Notes under the pieces: model-generated
Databases searched by the model: none
Told to the model about the DNA's origin: nothing
Seen by the model: the letters and a program-made list of their open reading frames with translations, nothing else
DNA from: CAVZCC01 sp963773765
GTDB lineage: Bacteria > Actinomycetota > Acidimicrobiia > Acidimicrobiales > Microtrichaceae
Assembly (NCBI GenBank): GCA_963773765.1
Contig: CAVZCC010000001.1
Coordinates: forward strand, 930,001-994,000
Length of the DNA stretch: 64,000 nucleotides
Direction: 5' to 3'
In this document: piece by piece, positions 43,653-52,394 of the stretch
How positions within the stretch are numbered: position 1 is the stretch's first letter
Layout: the number at the start of each line of letters is the position of its first letter
Position numbers and translations under genes: made by a program

Positions 43653-45047
43653 TCACGCCGGGGTGCTGCGGCCCCGGGAGCCCTTGGTCCGGTACATGGC
43701 CTCGTCGGCCAGGCGCAGGAGCTCGTCGGCGTCCTGGCCGGGCCGGGCCATGGCCCGTCCGAAGCTGATCCCCACCGGCACGCCGGTGGGAGCAAGGCGG
43801 TGCACCGCCTCCTCCACCCGCGACGCGATGGCATCGAGCTGGCCGGGTCCCTCCAGCACGGGACACACCACCACGAACTCGTCGCCCCCGAAGCGGGCCA
43901 CGAGGTCGCCGTCGCGCACGTTGGCCAGGAGCGCACCGGCCACCCCCAGCACCAGCCGGTCGCCCTCGGCGTGGCCGAAGCGGTCGTTCACGTCCTTGAA
44001 GCGGTCCAGGTCGCCGTACAGCACCCCCAGCTGTCCCCGGGCCTGCCGGGACTCCCCCATCAGGCGGGACAACGCCGAGTACAGCTCGTTGCGGTTCAGC
44101 AACCCCGTCATGGGGTCACGGCGGGCCCGCTCGTGGAGCTGTTCCTCCACCAGGCAGCGGCGCAGGGTGGACAACAGGATGCCGCCCAGCAGGCCCACCA
44201 CGTCGGTGTTGGTGTCGTCCCACCGCAACCAGTCCTCGCCGAAGCAGAGCCGCAGCGCGGCCCGGTGCTCGGCGGGCAGCGGCAGCTCCACCGCGGCCCG
44301 GACGCCGGCGTCGACCAGGCGGTGCATCGTGTCGCTCGTGGGCAGGGACGCGACGTCGGCGGTGAAGTGCAACAGGGCGTCCTGCAGCGGCTCCACCGGC
44401 CACAGCGGACGGAAGGGCTCCGACGGGGCCGGGGCCCCGGCCTCGACCAGTCCGGGGACCGCCCACCGGGACCCGATGGTCATGTCGGGTTCCTCCTCCT
44501 CCCAGGCCAGCTCCACCAGGACGGCGCCCACCACGGAGGCGAGGGCCTCCAGGAAGTGCTCGACGACCTGGTCGGCCTGGTACCAGCGGGCCCGGGCGCA
44601 CTCCACCGCGGCGCGCTGCATCAGTCGCTGCACCTCCTCCCGGCGCTCGACCACGTCGGTGCGACCCGCGACGGACCGCAGGGCCAGGACCAGCCAGGCC
44701 CCGTCCGAACGGGTCAGGGTCTCGCCGTTGACCTCGCACGGCAGCCACGACCCGTCGTCCCGGCGGATCCGGACGATCACGGGCATGTGGTAGCCGTCGC
44801 TGCGGGTGGCCTCGCTCACCGCCCCGATCGCGGCGGGAACGTCCTCCGGGTGCACGAAGTCCAGCAGTGGCGCCCCGACGTGGTCGTCGGGCTCGATGCC
44901 CAGCATCCGGGTGGCGGCACGGCCGCCGAAGCGCAGGACCCCGGTCGGGTCCACCACCACCAGGAGGTCCGGACTGTGCTCCGCGGCCAGTCGTGCCAGC
45001 CCGTGCGCGTCCGGTCGGTCGTTCGCTTGCCCCATCGATTGCCCCAT
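43653..45047 (-). CDS. PAS-GAF-GGDEF diguanylate cyclase
   Basis: The 464-residue protein has an N-terminal PAS domain (DLLVVVDPTGVLRFGGRAATRMLGIEPDDHVGAPLLDFVHPEDV), a GAF-like middle part and a GGDEF domain (DPMTGLLNRNEL, GDLDRFKDVNDRFGHAEGD, VARFGGDEFVVV). The catalytic GGDEF is complete and an inhibitory I-site RDGD lies five residues before it, so it should make cyclic-di-GMP under feedback control. No EAL domain is present. ATG 45047 is taken; ATG 45035 is close. No membrane segment is seen. Confidence 0.93.
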   Translation of the reverse strand: MGQSMGQANDRPDAHGLARLAAEHSPDLLVVVDPTGVLRFGGRAATRMLGIEPDDHVGAPLLDFVHPEDVPAAIGAVSEATRSDGYHMPVIVRIRRDDGSWLPCEVNGETLTRSDGAWLVLALRSVAGRTDVVERREEVQRLMQRAAVECARARWYQADQVVEHFLEALASVVGAVLVELAWEEEEPDMTIGSRWAVPGLVEAGAPAPSEPFRPLWPVEPLQDALLHFTADVASLPTSDTMHRLVDAGVRAAVELPLPAEHRAALRLCFGEDWLRWDDTNTDVVGLLGGILLSTLRRCLVEEQLHERARRDPMTGLLNRNELYSALSRLMGESRQARGQLGVLYGDLDRFKDVNDRFGHAEGDRLVLGVAGALLANVRDGDLVARFGGDEFVVVCPVLEGPGQLDAIASRVEEAVHRLAPTGVPVGISFGRAMARPGQDADELLRLADEAMYRTKGSRGRSTPA

Positions 45048-45121
45048 CGACGTCTGGATCGACAGCTTCGCACGTCGAACTGAACGAAACCTGCCGAACG
45101 GCCCAGACGCCGGGGCGGGAC

Positions 45122-45239
45122 GGTCAGACCAGGTGGTCTCCCACGCGGTCAGACCAGGTGGTCTCCCACAGGGTCAGACCAGGTGGTCTCCCACAGGGTC
45201 AGACCAGGTGGTCTCCCACAGCGGTCAGACCAGGTGGTC
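45122..45239. repeat. Palindromic 25-bp tandem repeats (about 4.7 copies)
   Basis: Near-identical copies begin at 45122, 45147, 45172, 45197 and 45223. A 23-bp core is followed by GC, AG or AGC spacers; the last copy is cut after 17 bp. Each core carries AGACCAGGTGGTCT, a 6-bp inverted repeat around GG. The final copy forms the end of the VWA gene (DHLV and its stop), so the array appears to have grown out of the gene's 3' end. No spacers of unique sequence exist, so it is not a CRISPR array. Confidence 0.9.
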
Positions 45240-46732
45240 GACGAACCGCTCGAGCTGGCGCAGGTTCCGGCACTCGAACGTGCCGTCGCAGTGCACCCCG
45301 TACTCGCCCACGATGGAGTCGCCGGTGTCCCAGTAGGCCCTCGGCTCGGGGTTGAGCCAGTAGACGTGGCGGGCCTTCTGGCGCATCTCCTTGATCACCC
45401 AGCGACTGCGACGCGTGGTAGTTGTTCCGGGCGTCGCCCAGGACGATCACCGTGGTCTTGGGTCCCGACGTCCTTGCCGTAGCGCTGCCAGAACACCTCG
45501 AAGGCGTGGCCGTAGTCGGAGTGGCCGTCCACCCAGACGACGTCGGCCTCGGTGTTGACCCGGTGGATGGCCTCGACGATGTCCTCGGTGCCCTCGAAGA
45601 ACCGGGTGACCTCGTCGATGCCGTCGATGAACACGAACGAGCGGACCCGGGAGAACTGCCCGGCGATGGCGTGCACGAGGTGGAGCGTGAAGCGGGCGAA
45701 GGCGGCCACCGAGCCCGAGATGTCGGCCACCACGAAGATCTCGGGCTTGTGACGGGCGGGGGTGACTGAACTTGGGCTCGGCCGGCACGCCGCCGTAGCT
45801 CAGCGAGTGCGCGCACGGTGTGGCGGAAGTCGAGCGCGCCCTTGCGCCCGTGGCGGCGCTTGCGGGCCAGGCGCACCGCCAGGCGCCGGGTGAGCGGCTG
45901 CAGCGCCTTGCGCAGGCGAGATCATCTCCTCGCGGCTGGCGTGCATGAAGTCGACGTCCTCGGGCAGCGGCTTGCGCAGCGTCTTGGCCATGGCCTCGAC
46001 GCCGCGGTCGGCGACCAGGCGGCGGCGGATCTCGGCCTCGATCTCCTTCTTGAGCTGGTCCGACCCGGTGCTCGTACTCGTCGTGCTCCAGGCGCTCCTC
46101 GAGCGGCGTGAGCGGCTCCGGCGAGTCCTGGCGGGCCTGCTCCATGAGCCGTTCCGATCATCGCCGTCCAGGTCCAGGTTCCGCATGGTCCGGTACAGGT
46201 AGTAGGTGCCGCCGACCGGCCGGCCCGGCTCCATGCCGGCGTAGCGCTTCACGGCCTGGCGGGCCATGGCCCGCATCATGGCGTTGTCGCCCTGCAGCAG
46301 CGCCTGGTACAGCATCTCGGCCAGTTCCTCGGGCGTGAGGGCGTCGCCCGCGCCGCCCTGCATCTCGCCCTGGCCCCCGCCCTCGGACGCCTCGCCGTCC
46401 TGGTCCTGGTCCAGGTCCAGGGGCACGGCGTCGTCGTCCCCGATGGCGAACTCGGCGCCCCGCAGCGAGAAGTAGACCTCGAACACGGTCTCGAAGGCGC
46501 GCCAGTGGGCGTGGTTCTTCACCAGCGTGGCGGCGAGGGCGTACTTGAAGGCCTCCCGGTCGTCGAGCGGGATGTGCTGGACCGCCTCCATGGCGTCGAG
46601 GTTCTCGGTCAGGCTCACCGGGAGCCCGGCCAGGCGCAGCTCGCCGATGAACCCGTTGAGCAGGTCCAGCAGGGCCTCGCCCGCACCGATGTCCGCGGCA
46701 GGGATCCCGGCGCCGGCGTCGGTGGTGCTCAC
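45225..46732 (-). CDS. VWA-domain (CoxE-like) protein paired with MoxR, many frameshifts
   Basis: The frame must be pieced together across about seven indels (near 46155, 46067, 45920, 45812, 45770, 45465 and 45412). Read that way it has an N-terminal helical part (LLDLLNGFIGELRLAGLPVSLTENLDAM) and an acidic QGEMQGGAGDALTPEELAEM stretch. The C-terminal VWA/CoxE domain has a MIDAS-type DISGSV, then FVFIDGIDEVTRFFEGT and NNYHASRSRWV. Such VWA partners of MoxR ATPases help mature metal enzymes or complexes. GTG 46732 overlaps the moxR stop by 4 bp. Confidence 0.8.
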
Positions 46733-47683
46733 GCCGTCACGCCGCTCACGTGGCCCCGCCCGCGGGGCCCCGCTTGAACGACGGCTGCTCGGTCGGAGAA
46801 CTCCTTGACCGCCTTGGCGATGTCGGTCTGGTACTTGAGCAGGATGTTGACCGTCTCGATGGCGGTGGCCTCGTCCACGTGCTCCACGCCCAGGAGCACC
46901 AGGGTGCGGGCCCAGTCGATGGTCTCGGACACCGACGGCGCCTTCTTCAGCTCCAGCTGGCGGATGGAGCGCACGATGCGGGCGATCTCGTCGGCCAGGG
47001 CCTCGGTCACGCCCGGCACCTTGGTCAGCACGATCTCCTTCTCCCGGTCCATGTCCGGGTAGTCGACGTGCAGGTAGAGGCAGCGGCGCTTGAGCGCCTC
47101 GGACAGCTCCCGGGTGTTGTTGGAGGTCAGGAACACCATGCGGGATCTGGTTGGCGGTGATGGTGCCCAGCTCCGGGATGGAGACCTGGTAGTCGGAGAG
47201 GATCTCCAGCAGCAGCGCCTCGGTCTCCACCTCGACCCGGTCCACCTCGTCGATGAGGAGCACGACCGGGTCCTCGGCCCGGATGGCCTCCAGCAGCGGC
47301 CGGGTGAGGAGGAACTCGTCGGAGAAGATGTCGTCCTCGATGGCGTCCCAGCCGGCCTGCTCGCCGTCCGCCTTGGTGGCCTGGATGCGCAGCAGCTGCT
47401 TCTTGTAGTTCCACTCGTAGAGCGCCTTGGACTCGTCCAGGCCCTCGTAGCACTGCAGGCGGATGAGCCGGGCACCCAGGATCTCCGCCACGGACTTGGC
47501 CAGCTGGGTCTTGCCCGTGCCCGCCGGGCCCTCCACCAGCACCGGCTTGCCCAGCCGGTCGGCCAGGTAGATGATCCCGGCGATGCCCTCGTCGGAGAGG
47601 TAGTCGACCTTGCGGAGGCGCTCCCGGACGTCCCCCACCGTGTCGAAGCGGGGCTCGGGCGCAGGCGTCACGTCGCTACTCAT
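46729..47683 (-). CDS. MoxR-family AAA+ ATPase, one frameshift
   Basis: The protein of about 317 residues has Walker A EGPAGTGKTQLAKSV (residues 51-65), Walker B VVLLIDEVDR (about 140-149), the sensor segment TSNNTRELSEALKRRCLYLHVDYP and the MoxR-type KVPGVTEALADEIARIVRSIRQL end. MoxR ATPases work as chaperones with VWA proteins, as the next gene suggests. An extra C near 47145 shifts the frame between TITANQI and RMVFLTSNN. ATG 47683 follows TAATCT by 6 nt. This is the CoxD-like subgroup by look of the motifs. Confidence 0.92.
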
Positions 47684-47689
47684 CCCGCG

Positions 47690-47695
47690 AGATTA
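47690..47695 (-). promoter_or_regulatory. -10 box of leaderless moxR
   Basis: TAATCT on the minus strand ends 6 nt before the moxR ATG. Confidence 0.5.
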
Positions 47696-47704
47696 CCGGC
47701 GCTC

Positions 47705-47720
47705 TTGACCGACCGGTCAA
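47705..47720. promoter_or_regulatory. Palindrome in the moxR/APH divergent gap
   Basis: TTGACC-GACC-GGTCAA has perfect 6-bp arms and lies 9 bp from the moxR -10, where it overlaps the expected -35 (TTGACC on the minus strand, 19-bp spacer). Such a site fits a TetR-type operator; the regulator is not in this window. Confidence 0.45.
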
Positions 47721-47744
47721 TCGGAATGCGGGCCGTCCGGGGGC

Positions 47745-47750
47745 TACGGT
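47745..47750 (+). promoter_or_regulatory. -10 box of leaderless APH gene
   Basis: TACGGT ends 6 nt before GTG 47757. Confidence 0.5.
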
Positions 47751-47756
47751 CGGGCC

Positions 47757-48809
47757 GTGCTGGATCCGGGCGACGGCGAGGCCGTCGGAACGGCCCTGGT
47801 GGCGGAGCTCCGACGGGCCGGTGCCGCGGCGACGGTGGGGCTGGCGGGTCCACCCCGGGCCATCACGGCCGCCACCAGCACCTGGGTGTGGTTCGTCGAC
47901 CTGACCGGCGACGGCCTGGCCCCGGAGCTGCGCCGCCCGCTGGTGCTGCGGATCTACCGACCGCACGAGGGGGCCGTCGCCCACCGGGAGTTCGACCTGT
48001 CCCGGCACCTGGACCGGGTGCGCTACCCGGCCCCGGGGGCCGTCCTCATGGGCGACGGCGACGGGCCGCTGGGCCACCCATGGGTCCTGCAGGAACGGCT
48101 CCCCGGGGTGGTGGCACTGGACGCCGTGTCGGCCCGGCCCTGGACGGTGCACCGCCTGGCGGTGGACCTGGCCGCCCTCCAGGCCCGCCTCCACGCCGTG
48201 GCGACCGACGGGTGCCCGCTCCCCCACGACGGGCCGGTCAGCGAGCGCTACCTCACCGAGGACCTGGACCGGCGCCGGGGCAACGTGGGGGCCCGGGACC
48301 CGGCCGACGGCCTGGGCTGGCTGCACGCCACCGCGGACCGGTTCGCCGACCGGGAGACCGTGCTGTGCCACGGGGACTTCCACCCCCTGAACGTGCTGGT
48401 GGACCGCACCGCCTCGTTCACGTCCTACGGCGTGGTGGACTGGACCGACGCCCGCCTGGGCGACCCCCACTTCGACGTGGGCCGGACCATCGCCATCTAC
48501 TGGGTGGCCGGTGTGGCCGCCGCATCGGCCCCGCAACGGTTGGCGCTCACGTCGCTTCGTGGGCACCTGCGGCGCTGGCACCGCACCACCTACGAACAGG
48601 CGTCCGGGCGCCTGTTGGACGACCGCCGGCTCCGTTGGTGGGAGGCGGTGCACGTGTACCGGGGGTGGCTGCAGCTGTCCGAGGTGGCCGAGGGAGCCGT
48701 GCACGGTCCGGAGAGCACGACGAACGCCGCCATGCCCGACGACATGGCCGACCGGCTGATGGAGCGCTTCGGGGTGCTCCGGGCCTCGCTCGGGCCGACG
48801 GCTCCCTGA
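47757..48809 (+). CDS. APH-family phosphotransferase
   Basis: The 350-residue protein has the kinase catalytic loop VLCHGDFHPLNVLVD and the metal segment GVVDWTDARLGDPHFDVGRTIAIYW, with an N-terminal lobe containing ATSTWVWFVDLTGDG and LVLRIYRPHEGAVAHREFDL. It is about the length of other APH-like kinases of unknown substrate; an antibiotic target is not implied. GTG 47757 follows a -10 box by 6 nt, so the gene is probably leaderless. It is divergent from moxR. Confidence 0.85.
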   Translation: MLDPGDGEAVGTALVAELRRAGAAATVGLAGPPRAITAATSTWVWFVDLTGDGLAPELRRPLVLRIYRPHEGAVAHREFDLSRHLDRVRYPAPGAVLMGDGDGPLGHPWVLQERLPGVVALDAVSARPWTVHRLAVDLAALQARLHAVATDGCPLPHDGPVSERYLTEDLDRRRGNVGARDPADGLGWLHATADRFADRETVLCHGDFHPLNVLVDRTASFTSYGVVDWTDARLGDPHFDVGRTIAIYWVAGVAAASAPQRLALTSLRGHLRRWHRTTYEQASGRLLDDRRLRWWEAVHVYRGWLQLSEVAEGAVHGPESTTNAAMPDDMADRLMERFGVLRASLGPTAP

Positions 48810-48819
48810 ACGACGGGAC

Positions 48820-48825
48820 TACGGT
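48820..48825 (+). promoter_or_regulatory. -10 box of leaderless VOC gene
   Basis: TACGGT ends 7 nt before the ATG at 48833, just past the APH stop. Confidence 0.45.
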
Positions 48826-48832
48826 CGCCGGC

Positions 48833-49192
48833 ATGTTGAGCGGTGTGCACCACGTGTCCCTGAACGTGAACGACGCGGAGGCCAGCGGCCGCTTCTACAC
48901 CGAGATCCTGGGACTCGAGCCCGTCGAACGACCCGACTTCGGGTTCCCCGGGCACTGGCTGGCCCTGCCCGACGGCGGGCAGGTCCACCTGATCGAGGTG
49001 GATGGCTGGGTGGCACCAGAGGGCCAGCACGTGGCGTTCCGTGTGGAGGACATCGACGGCGTGCGGGGCCGGCTCATCGACCGGGGCCTGGACGTGAGCG
49101 ACGCGTTCGAGGTGCCCGGCGCGGGGCGCCAGGCGTTCCTGAAGGACCCGGACGGCAACCTCATCGAGCTCAACGAGCCAGGGCCGGCCTGA
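48833..49192 (+). CDS. VOC-family (glyoxalase-like) protein
   Basis: The 119-residue protein has two beta-alpha-beta-beta-beta modules: VHHVSLNVNDAEASGRFYTEILGLEPVERPDFGFPGHWLALPDG and HVAFRVEDIDGVRGRLIDRGLDVS with AFLKDPDGNLIELNEPG. Metal ligands typical of the superfamily (His in HHVSL, His in HVAF, Glu in LIELNE) are present. Glyoxalase, dioxygenase or resistance roles are all possible. The gene is intact. Confidence 0.82.
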   Translation: MLSGVHHVSLNVNDAEASGRFYTEILGLEPVERPDFGFPGHWLALPDGGQVHLIEVDGWVAPEGQHVAFRVEDIDGVRGRLIDRGLDVSDAFEVPGAGRQAFLKDPDGNLIELNEPGPA

Positions 49193-49316
49193 CCGGCCGC
49201 CCGAGCCGCGCCCGCCTGACCCGCGCCCGCCCGAGCCCGGTTCTTGCGGCACCTTTCGGACGGAAGGACCGATCTCTGCCACAGAAACCGCCGGGGGGTG
49301 GGTGCACGCCGGTCGG

Positions 49317-49322
49317 TACGCT
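49317..49322 (+). promoter_or_regulatory. -10 box of leaderless ABC-F gene
   Basis: TACGCT ends 8 nt before GTG 49331. The rest of 49193-49330 contains only the imperfect repeated motif noted at 49237-49263. Confidence 0.45.
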
Positions 49323-49330
49323 CGCCGGTC

Positions 49331-50969
49331 GTGACCGCCCAACTGGTGGCCCGTGGCCTGGCCGCCGGGCACGGACCCCGCACCCTCTTCACCGACCTGG
49401 ACCTGGTGGTCGCGCCCGGCGCCGTGATCGGCCTGGTGGGTCCCAACGGCGCCGGGAAGTCCACGCTGCTGCGGATCCTGGCCGGCCTGGACCTGCCCCA
49501 GGCCGGGACGTGCGCGCTCTCCCCGCCACCGCCACCGTCGGCCTGCTCCCCCAGGAGCCGGAACGACGTCCCGGCGAGACCGTGCTGGGGTTCCTGGCCC
49601 GCCGCACGGGCGTGGCCGGCGCGCAGGCCGACCTCGACCGGGCCACCCAGGCCCTGGCCGACGGGCGCGCCGGGCGCGGACGACGCCTACCCGGCCGCCC
49701 TGGACCGGTGGCTGGACCTGGGCGGGGCGGACCTGGACGCCCGGGCCGGTGAGGTGGCCGACGACCTCGGCCTGGACATCGACCTGGACGCCGGGATGGC
49801 ATCGCTCTCCGGCGGGCAGGCGGCCCGGGCCGGGTTGGCGTCACTGCTGCTGAGCCGGTTCGACGTCCTGCTGCTGGACGAGCCCACCAACGACCTGGAC
49901 CTGGCCGGCCTGGACCGCCTGGAACGGTTCGTGGACGACACCGACGTGGGCATCGTGGTGGTGAGCCATGACCGGGAGTTCCTGACCCGCTGCGTCACCC
50001 AGGTGCTGGAGCTGGACCTGCACCAACAGCAGGTCCACCTGTACGGGGGCGGCTACGGGTCCTACCTGGAGGAACGGGAGCGGGCCCGGGCCCACGCCCG
50101 GGAGCGCTACGAGGAGTACAGCGACACCGCCGAGGGGCTCCGGGCGAGGGCCCGGACCCAGCGGGCCTGGGCCGACAAGGGCGTCCGGGCCGCCCGGCGC
50201 AACCCGGCGGACAACGACAAGATCCGCAAGCATCTCAACGTGGCCAGCTCCGAGAAGCAGGCGGCCAAGGCCCGCCAGTCCGACCGGATGCTGGAGCGGC
50301 TGGAGGTGGTGGAGGAGCCCCGCAAGGAGTGGGACCTGCGCATGGCCATCGCGGCGGGGCGTCCGTCGGGGCAGGTGGTGGCGGTGCTCAACGGGGCCAC
50401 CGTCCGCCGGGGTGCCTTCACCCTGGGACCGGTCACGCTGCAGGTGGACCGGGGCGACCGGGTGGCCATCACCGGGGCCAACGGCTCGGGAAAGACCACC
50501 CTGCTGGCACTGCTCCTGGGCACGCCTGGCCCCGGACGACGGCGCGGCCTCGCTGGGGGCATCGGTGGAGGTGGGCGAGATCGACCAGGCCCGGGCCGCG
50601 TTCGAGGGCGACGGCCCGCTGCTCGACGCCTTCGGCACCGAGGTGCCGGACCTGACCCAGGCCGACGTGCGCACGTTGCTGGCCAAGTTCGGCCTGGGCG
50701 GCGAGCACGTCATGCGGCCGGCGTCGACGCTGTCGCCGGGCGAGCGCACCAGGGCCGGCCTTGCGCTGCTGCAGGCGCGGGGCGTCAACCTGCTGGTGCT
50801 GGACGAGCCCACCAACCACCTGGACCTGCCCGCCATCGAGCAGCTGGAGCAGGCGCTGGACGGCTTCGACGGCACGTTGCTGCTGGTCAGCCACGACCGG
50901 CGCCTGCTCGACGCCGTCCATGTGAACCGGCGCATCGCCGTGGACGACGGTCAGGTCACCGAGGCCTGA
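49331..50969 (+). CDS. ABC-F family ATPase, three frameshifts
   Basis: ABC-F proteins act on the ribosome, not as transporters. Two ATPase domains are present: Walker A GPNGAGKST and signature LSGGQAARAGL with LLLDEPTNDLDL in the first; TGANGSGKTT, LSPGERTRAGL and LVLDEPTNHLDLPAIEQLEQAL in the second. A charged linker (KHLNVASSEKQAAKARQSDRMLERLEVVEEPRKEWDLR) lies between, with no membrane segments. Frame shifts near 49505, 49675 and 50530 are each one base and restore the family sequence when corrected. The subtype (housekeeping or antibiotic resistance) cannot be told. Confidence 0.9.
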
Positions 50970-51039
50970 GCCGGACGGTCGGGTCCGGAGCACGTCCCCC
51001 CGGTTCCTGCGTCACTTTTCGGGCCGCCCGTCCGGTCGC

Positions 51040-51099
51040 TGACGCGGAAAGGCCGTGCGTGGCGCGGAGAGGCGGTGCGTGACGCGGAAAGGCCGGGGG
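51040..51099. repeat. Three 20-bp tandem repeats downstream of the ABC-F gene
   Basis: Units at 51040-51059, 51060-51079 and 51080-51099 read TGACGCGGAAAGGCCGTGCG, TGGCGCGGAGAGGCGGTGCG and TGACGCGGAAAGGCCGGGGG. They lie between the ABC-F stop and the end of proA. Confidence 0.75.
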
Positions 51100-51116
51100 G
51101 ATCGGGCCCGAGGTGG

Positions 51117-52364
51117 TCAGCCCCGCACCTGGCCGTCGCCGCGGACCACGTACTTGGCCGTGGTCAGCTGCTGCAGGCCCATCGGGCCGCGGGCGTGCAG
51201 CTTCTGGGTGGAGATGCCGATCTCGGCGCCGAAGCCGAACTCCTCGCCGTCCACGAACCGGGTGGAGGCGTTGAGCAGCACCGCGGCGGCGTCCACCTCG
51301 GCCAGGAACCGGTCCGCCGAGGCCACGTCGGTGGTGATGATCGCCTCGGAGTGGCCCGAGGATGTCTCGTTCACGTGGGCGATGGCCTCGTCCAGCGAGT
51401 CCACGATGCGTACCGACAGCTTCAGGTCCAGGTACTCGGTGGACCAGTCCTCCTCGGTGGCCTCACCGATGCGGGGCACCAGGGTGCGCGAGCGCTGGTC
51501 CCCGACCAGCTCCACACCGGCCAGGGCCCGCTCCACCCGGGGCAGGAAGTCCGCCGCCACCGAGGCGTGCACCACCAGCGACTCCGCCGCGTTGCACACC
51601 GACGGTCGCTGCGTCTTGGCGTTGACCAGGATCCGCTCCGCCACGTCCAGGTCGGCGTGGGCGTCCACGTACACGTGGCAGTTCCCGTCGCCGTCGATCA
51701 CGTAGGGCACCGTGGCGTGCTCCAGGATCGACGCGATCAACGACGGTCCGCCGCGGGGGATCAGGCAGTCCACCAGGCCCCGCTGCTGCATGAACTCGGT
51801 GGCCGCCTCCCGGGAGGTGTCCTCCACCACGATGACGGCGTCCTCGGGCAGGCCGGCCTTGCCAACCGCCTCCCGCAGCACCGCGGCGATGGCCAGGTTG
51901 GAGTGCACCGCGGTGGACGATCCCCGCAGGAACGCGGCGTTGCCGGACTTGAGGCACAGGCCGGCCGCGTCGGAGGTCACGTTGGGACGGCTCTCGTAGA
52001 TGATCGCCACCACGCCCAGCGGGACCCGGACCCGGGAGATGCGCAGGCCGTTGGGTCGGACCCAGCCGTCCAGCACCTCGCCCACCGGGTCGGCCAGGCC
52101 CGCCACCTGGCGCAGGCCGGCCGCCATGGCGGCGACCCGGTCCTCGCTGAGGCGCAGGCGGTCCACCAGGCCGGCACCGATGCCGGCGGACTCCGCGCCG
52201 GCCACGTCCACCGCGTTGGCGGCCAGCAGGTCGGCGGTGCGGGCCTCCAGGAGGTCCGCGGCGGTCAGCAGTGCCTCGTCCTTGGTCGACGACGGCGCCG
52301 AGGCGAGCGTGCGGGAGGCGGCCTTGGCCCGGCGGGCCAGGTCCGCAATGGGAGTGACGGCCAT
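51117..52364 (-). CDS. proA: Glutamate-5-semialdehyde dehydrogenase (gamma-glutamyl phosphate reductase)
   Basis: ProA reduces gamma-glutamyl phosphate to glutamate semialdehyde, the second step of proline synthesis. The 415-residue product has VPLGVVAIIYESRPNVTSDAAGLCLKSGNA, the catalytic cysteine in NAKTQRPSVCNAAESLVV and the C-terminal FGFGAEIGISTQKLHARGPMGLQQLTTAKYVVRG. The frame is intact. ATG 52364 follows a TAGCCT -10 by 6 nt on the minus strand, shared with the divergent CbxX-like gene. Its usual partner proB is 9 kb away. Confidence 0.96.
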   Translation of the reverse strand: MAVTPIADLARRAKAASRTLASAPSSTKDEALLTAADLLEARTADLLAANAVDVAGAESAGIGAGLVDRLRLSEDRVAAMAAGLRQVAGLADPVGEVLDGWVRPNGLRISRVRVPLGVVAIIYESRPNVTSDAAGLCLKSGNAAFLRGSSTAVHSNLAIAAVLREAVGKAGLPEDAVIVVEDTSREAATEFMQQRGLVDCLIPRGGPSLIASILEHATVPYVIDGDGNCHVYVDAHADLDVAERILVNAKTQRPSVCNAAESLVVHASVAADFLPRVERALAGVELVGDQRSRTLVPRIGEATEEDWSTEYLDLKLSVRIVDSLDEAIAHVNETSSGHSEAIITTDVASADRFLAEVDAAAVLLNASTRFVDGEEFGFGAEIGISTQKLHARGPMGLQQLTTAKYVVRGDGQVRG

Positions 52365-52369
52365 CCCGC

Positions 52370-52387
52370 GAGGCTACCGATAGCCTC
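52370..52387. promoter_or_regulatory. Palindromic bidirectional -10 promoter (proA / CbxX-like)
   Basis: GAGGCTACCGATAGCCTC is a perfect 7-bp-arm inverted repeat around CCGA. The TAGCCT on the plus strand (52381-52386) lies 8 nt before GTG 52395. The TAGCCT on the minus strand (52371-52376) lies 6 nt before the proA ATG at 52364. Each arm is thus a -10 box of a leaderless gene, and the two transcripts diverge from the same 18 bp. Confidence 0.55.
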
Positions 52388-52394
52388 CCCCGTC

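Noticed and set aside
45122..45239. CRISPR array
   Set aside because: The units are directly tandem with 2-3 bp gaps and no variable spacers; no cas genes are near.
47757..48809. Aminoglycoside resistance gene
   Set aside because: The protein has the APH fold but only general kinase motifs; the fold covers many metabolic kinases, so no resistance claim is justified.
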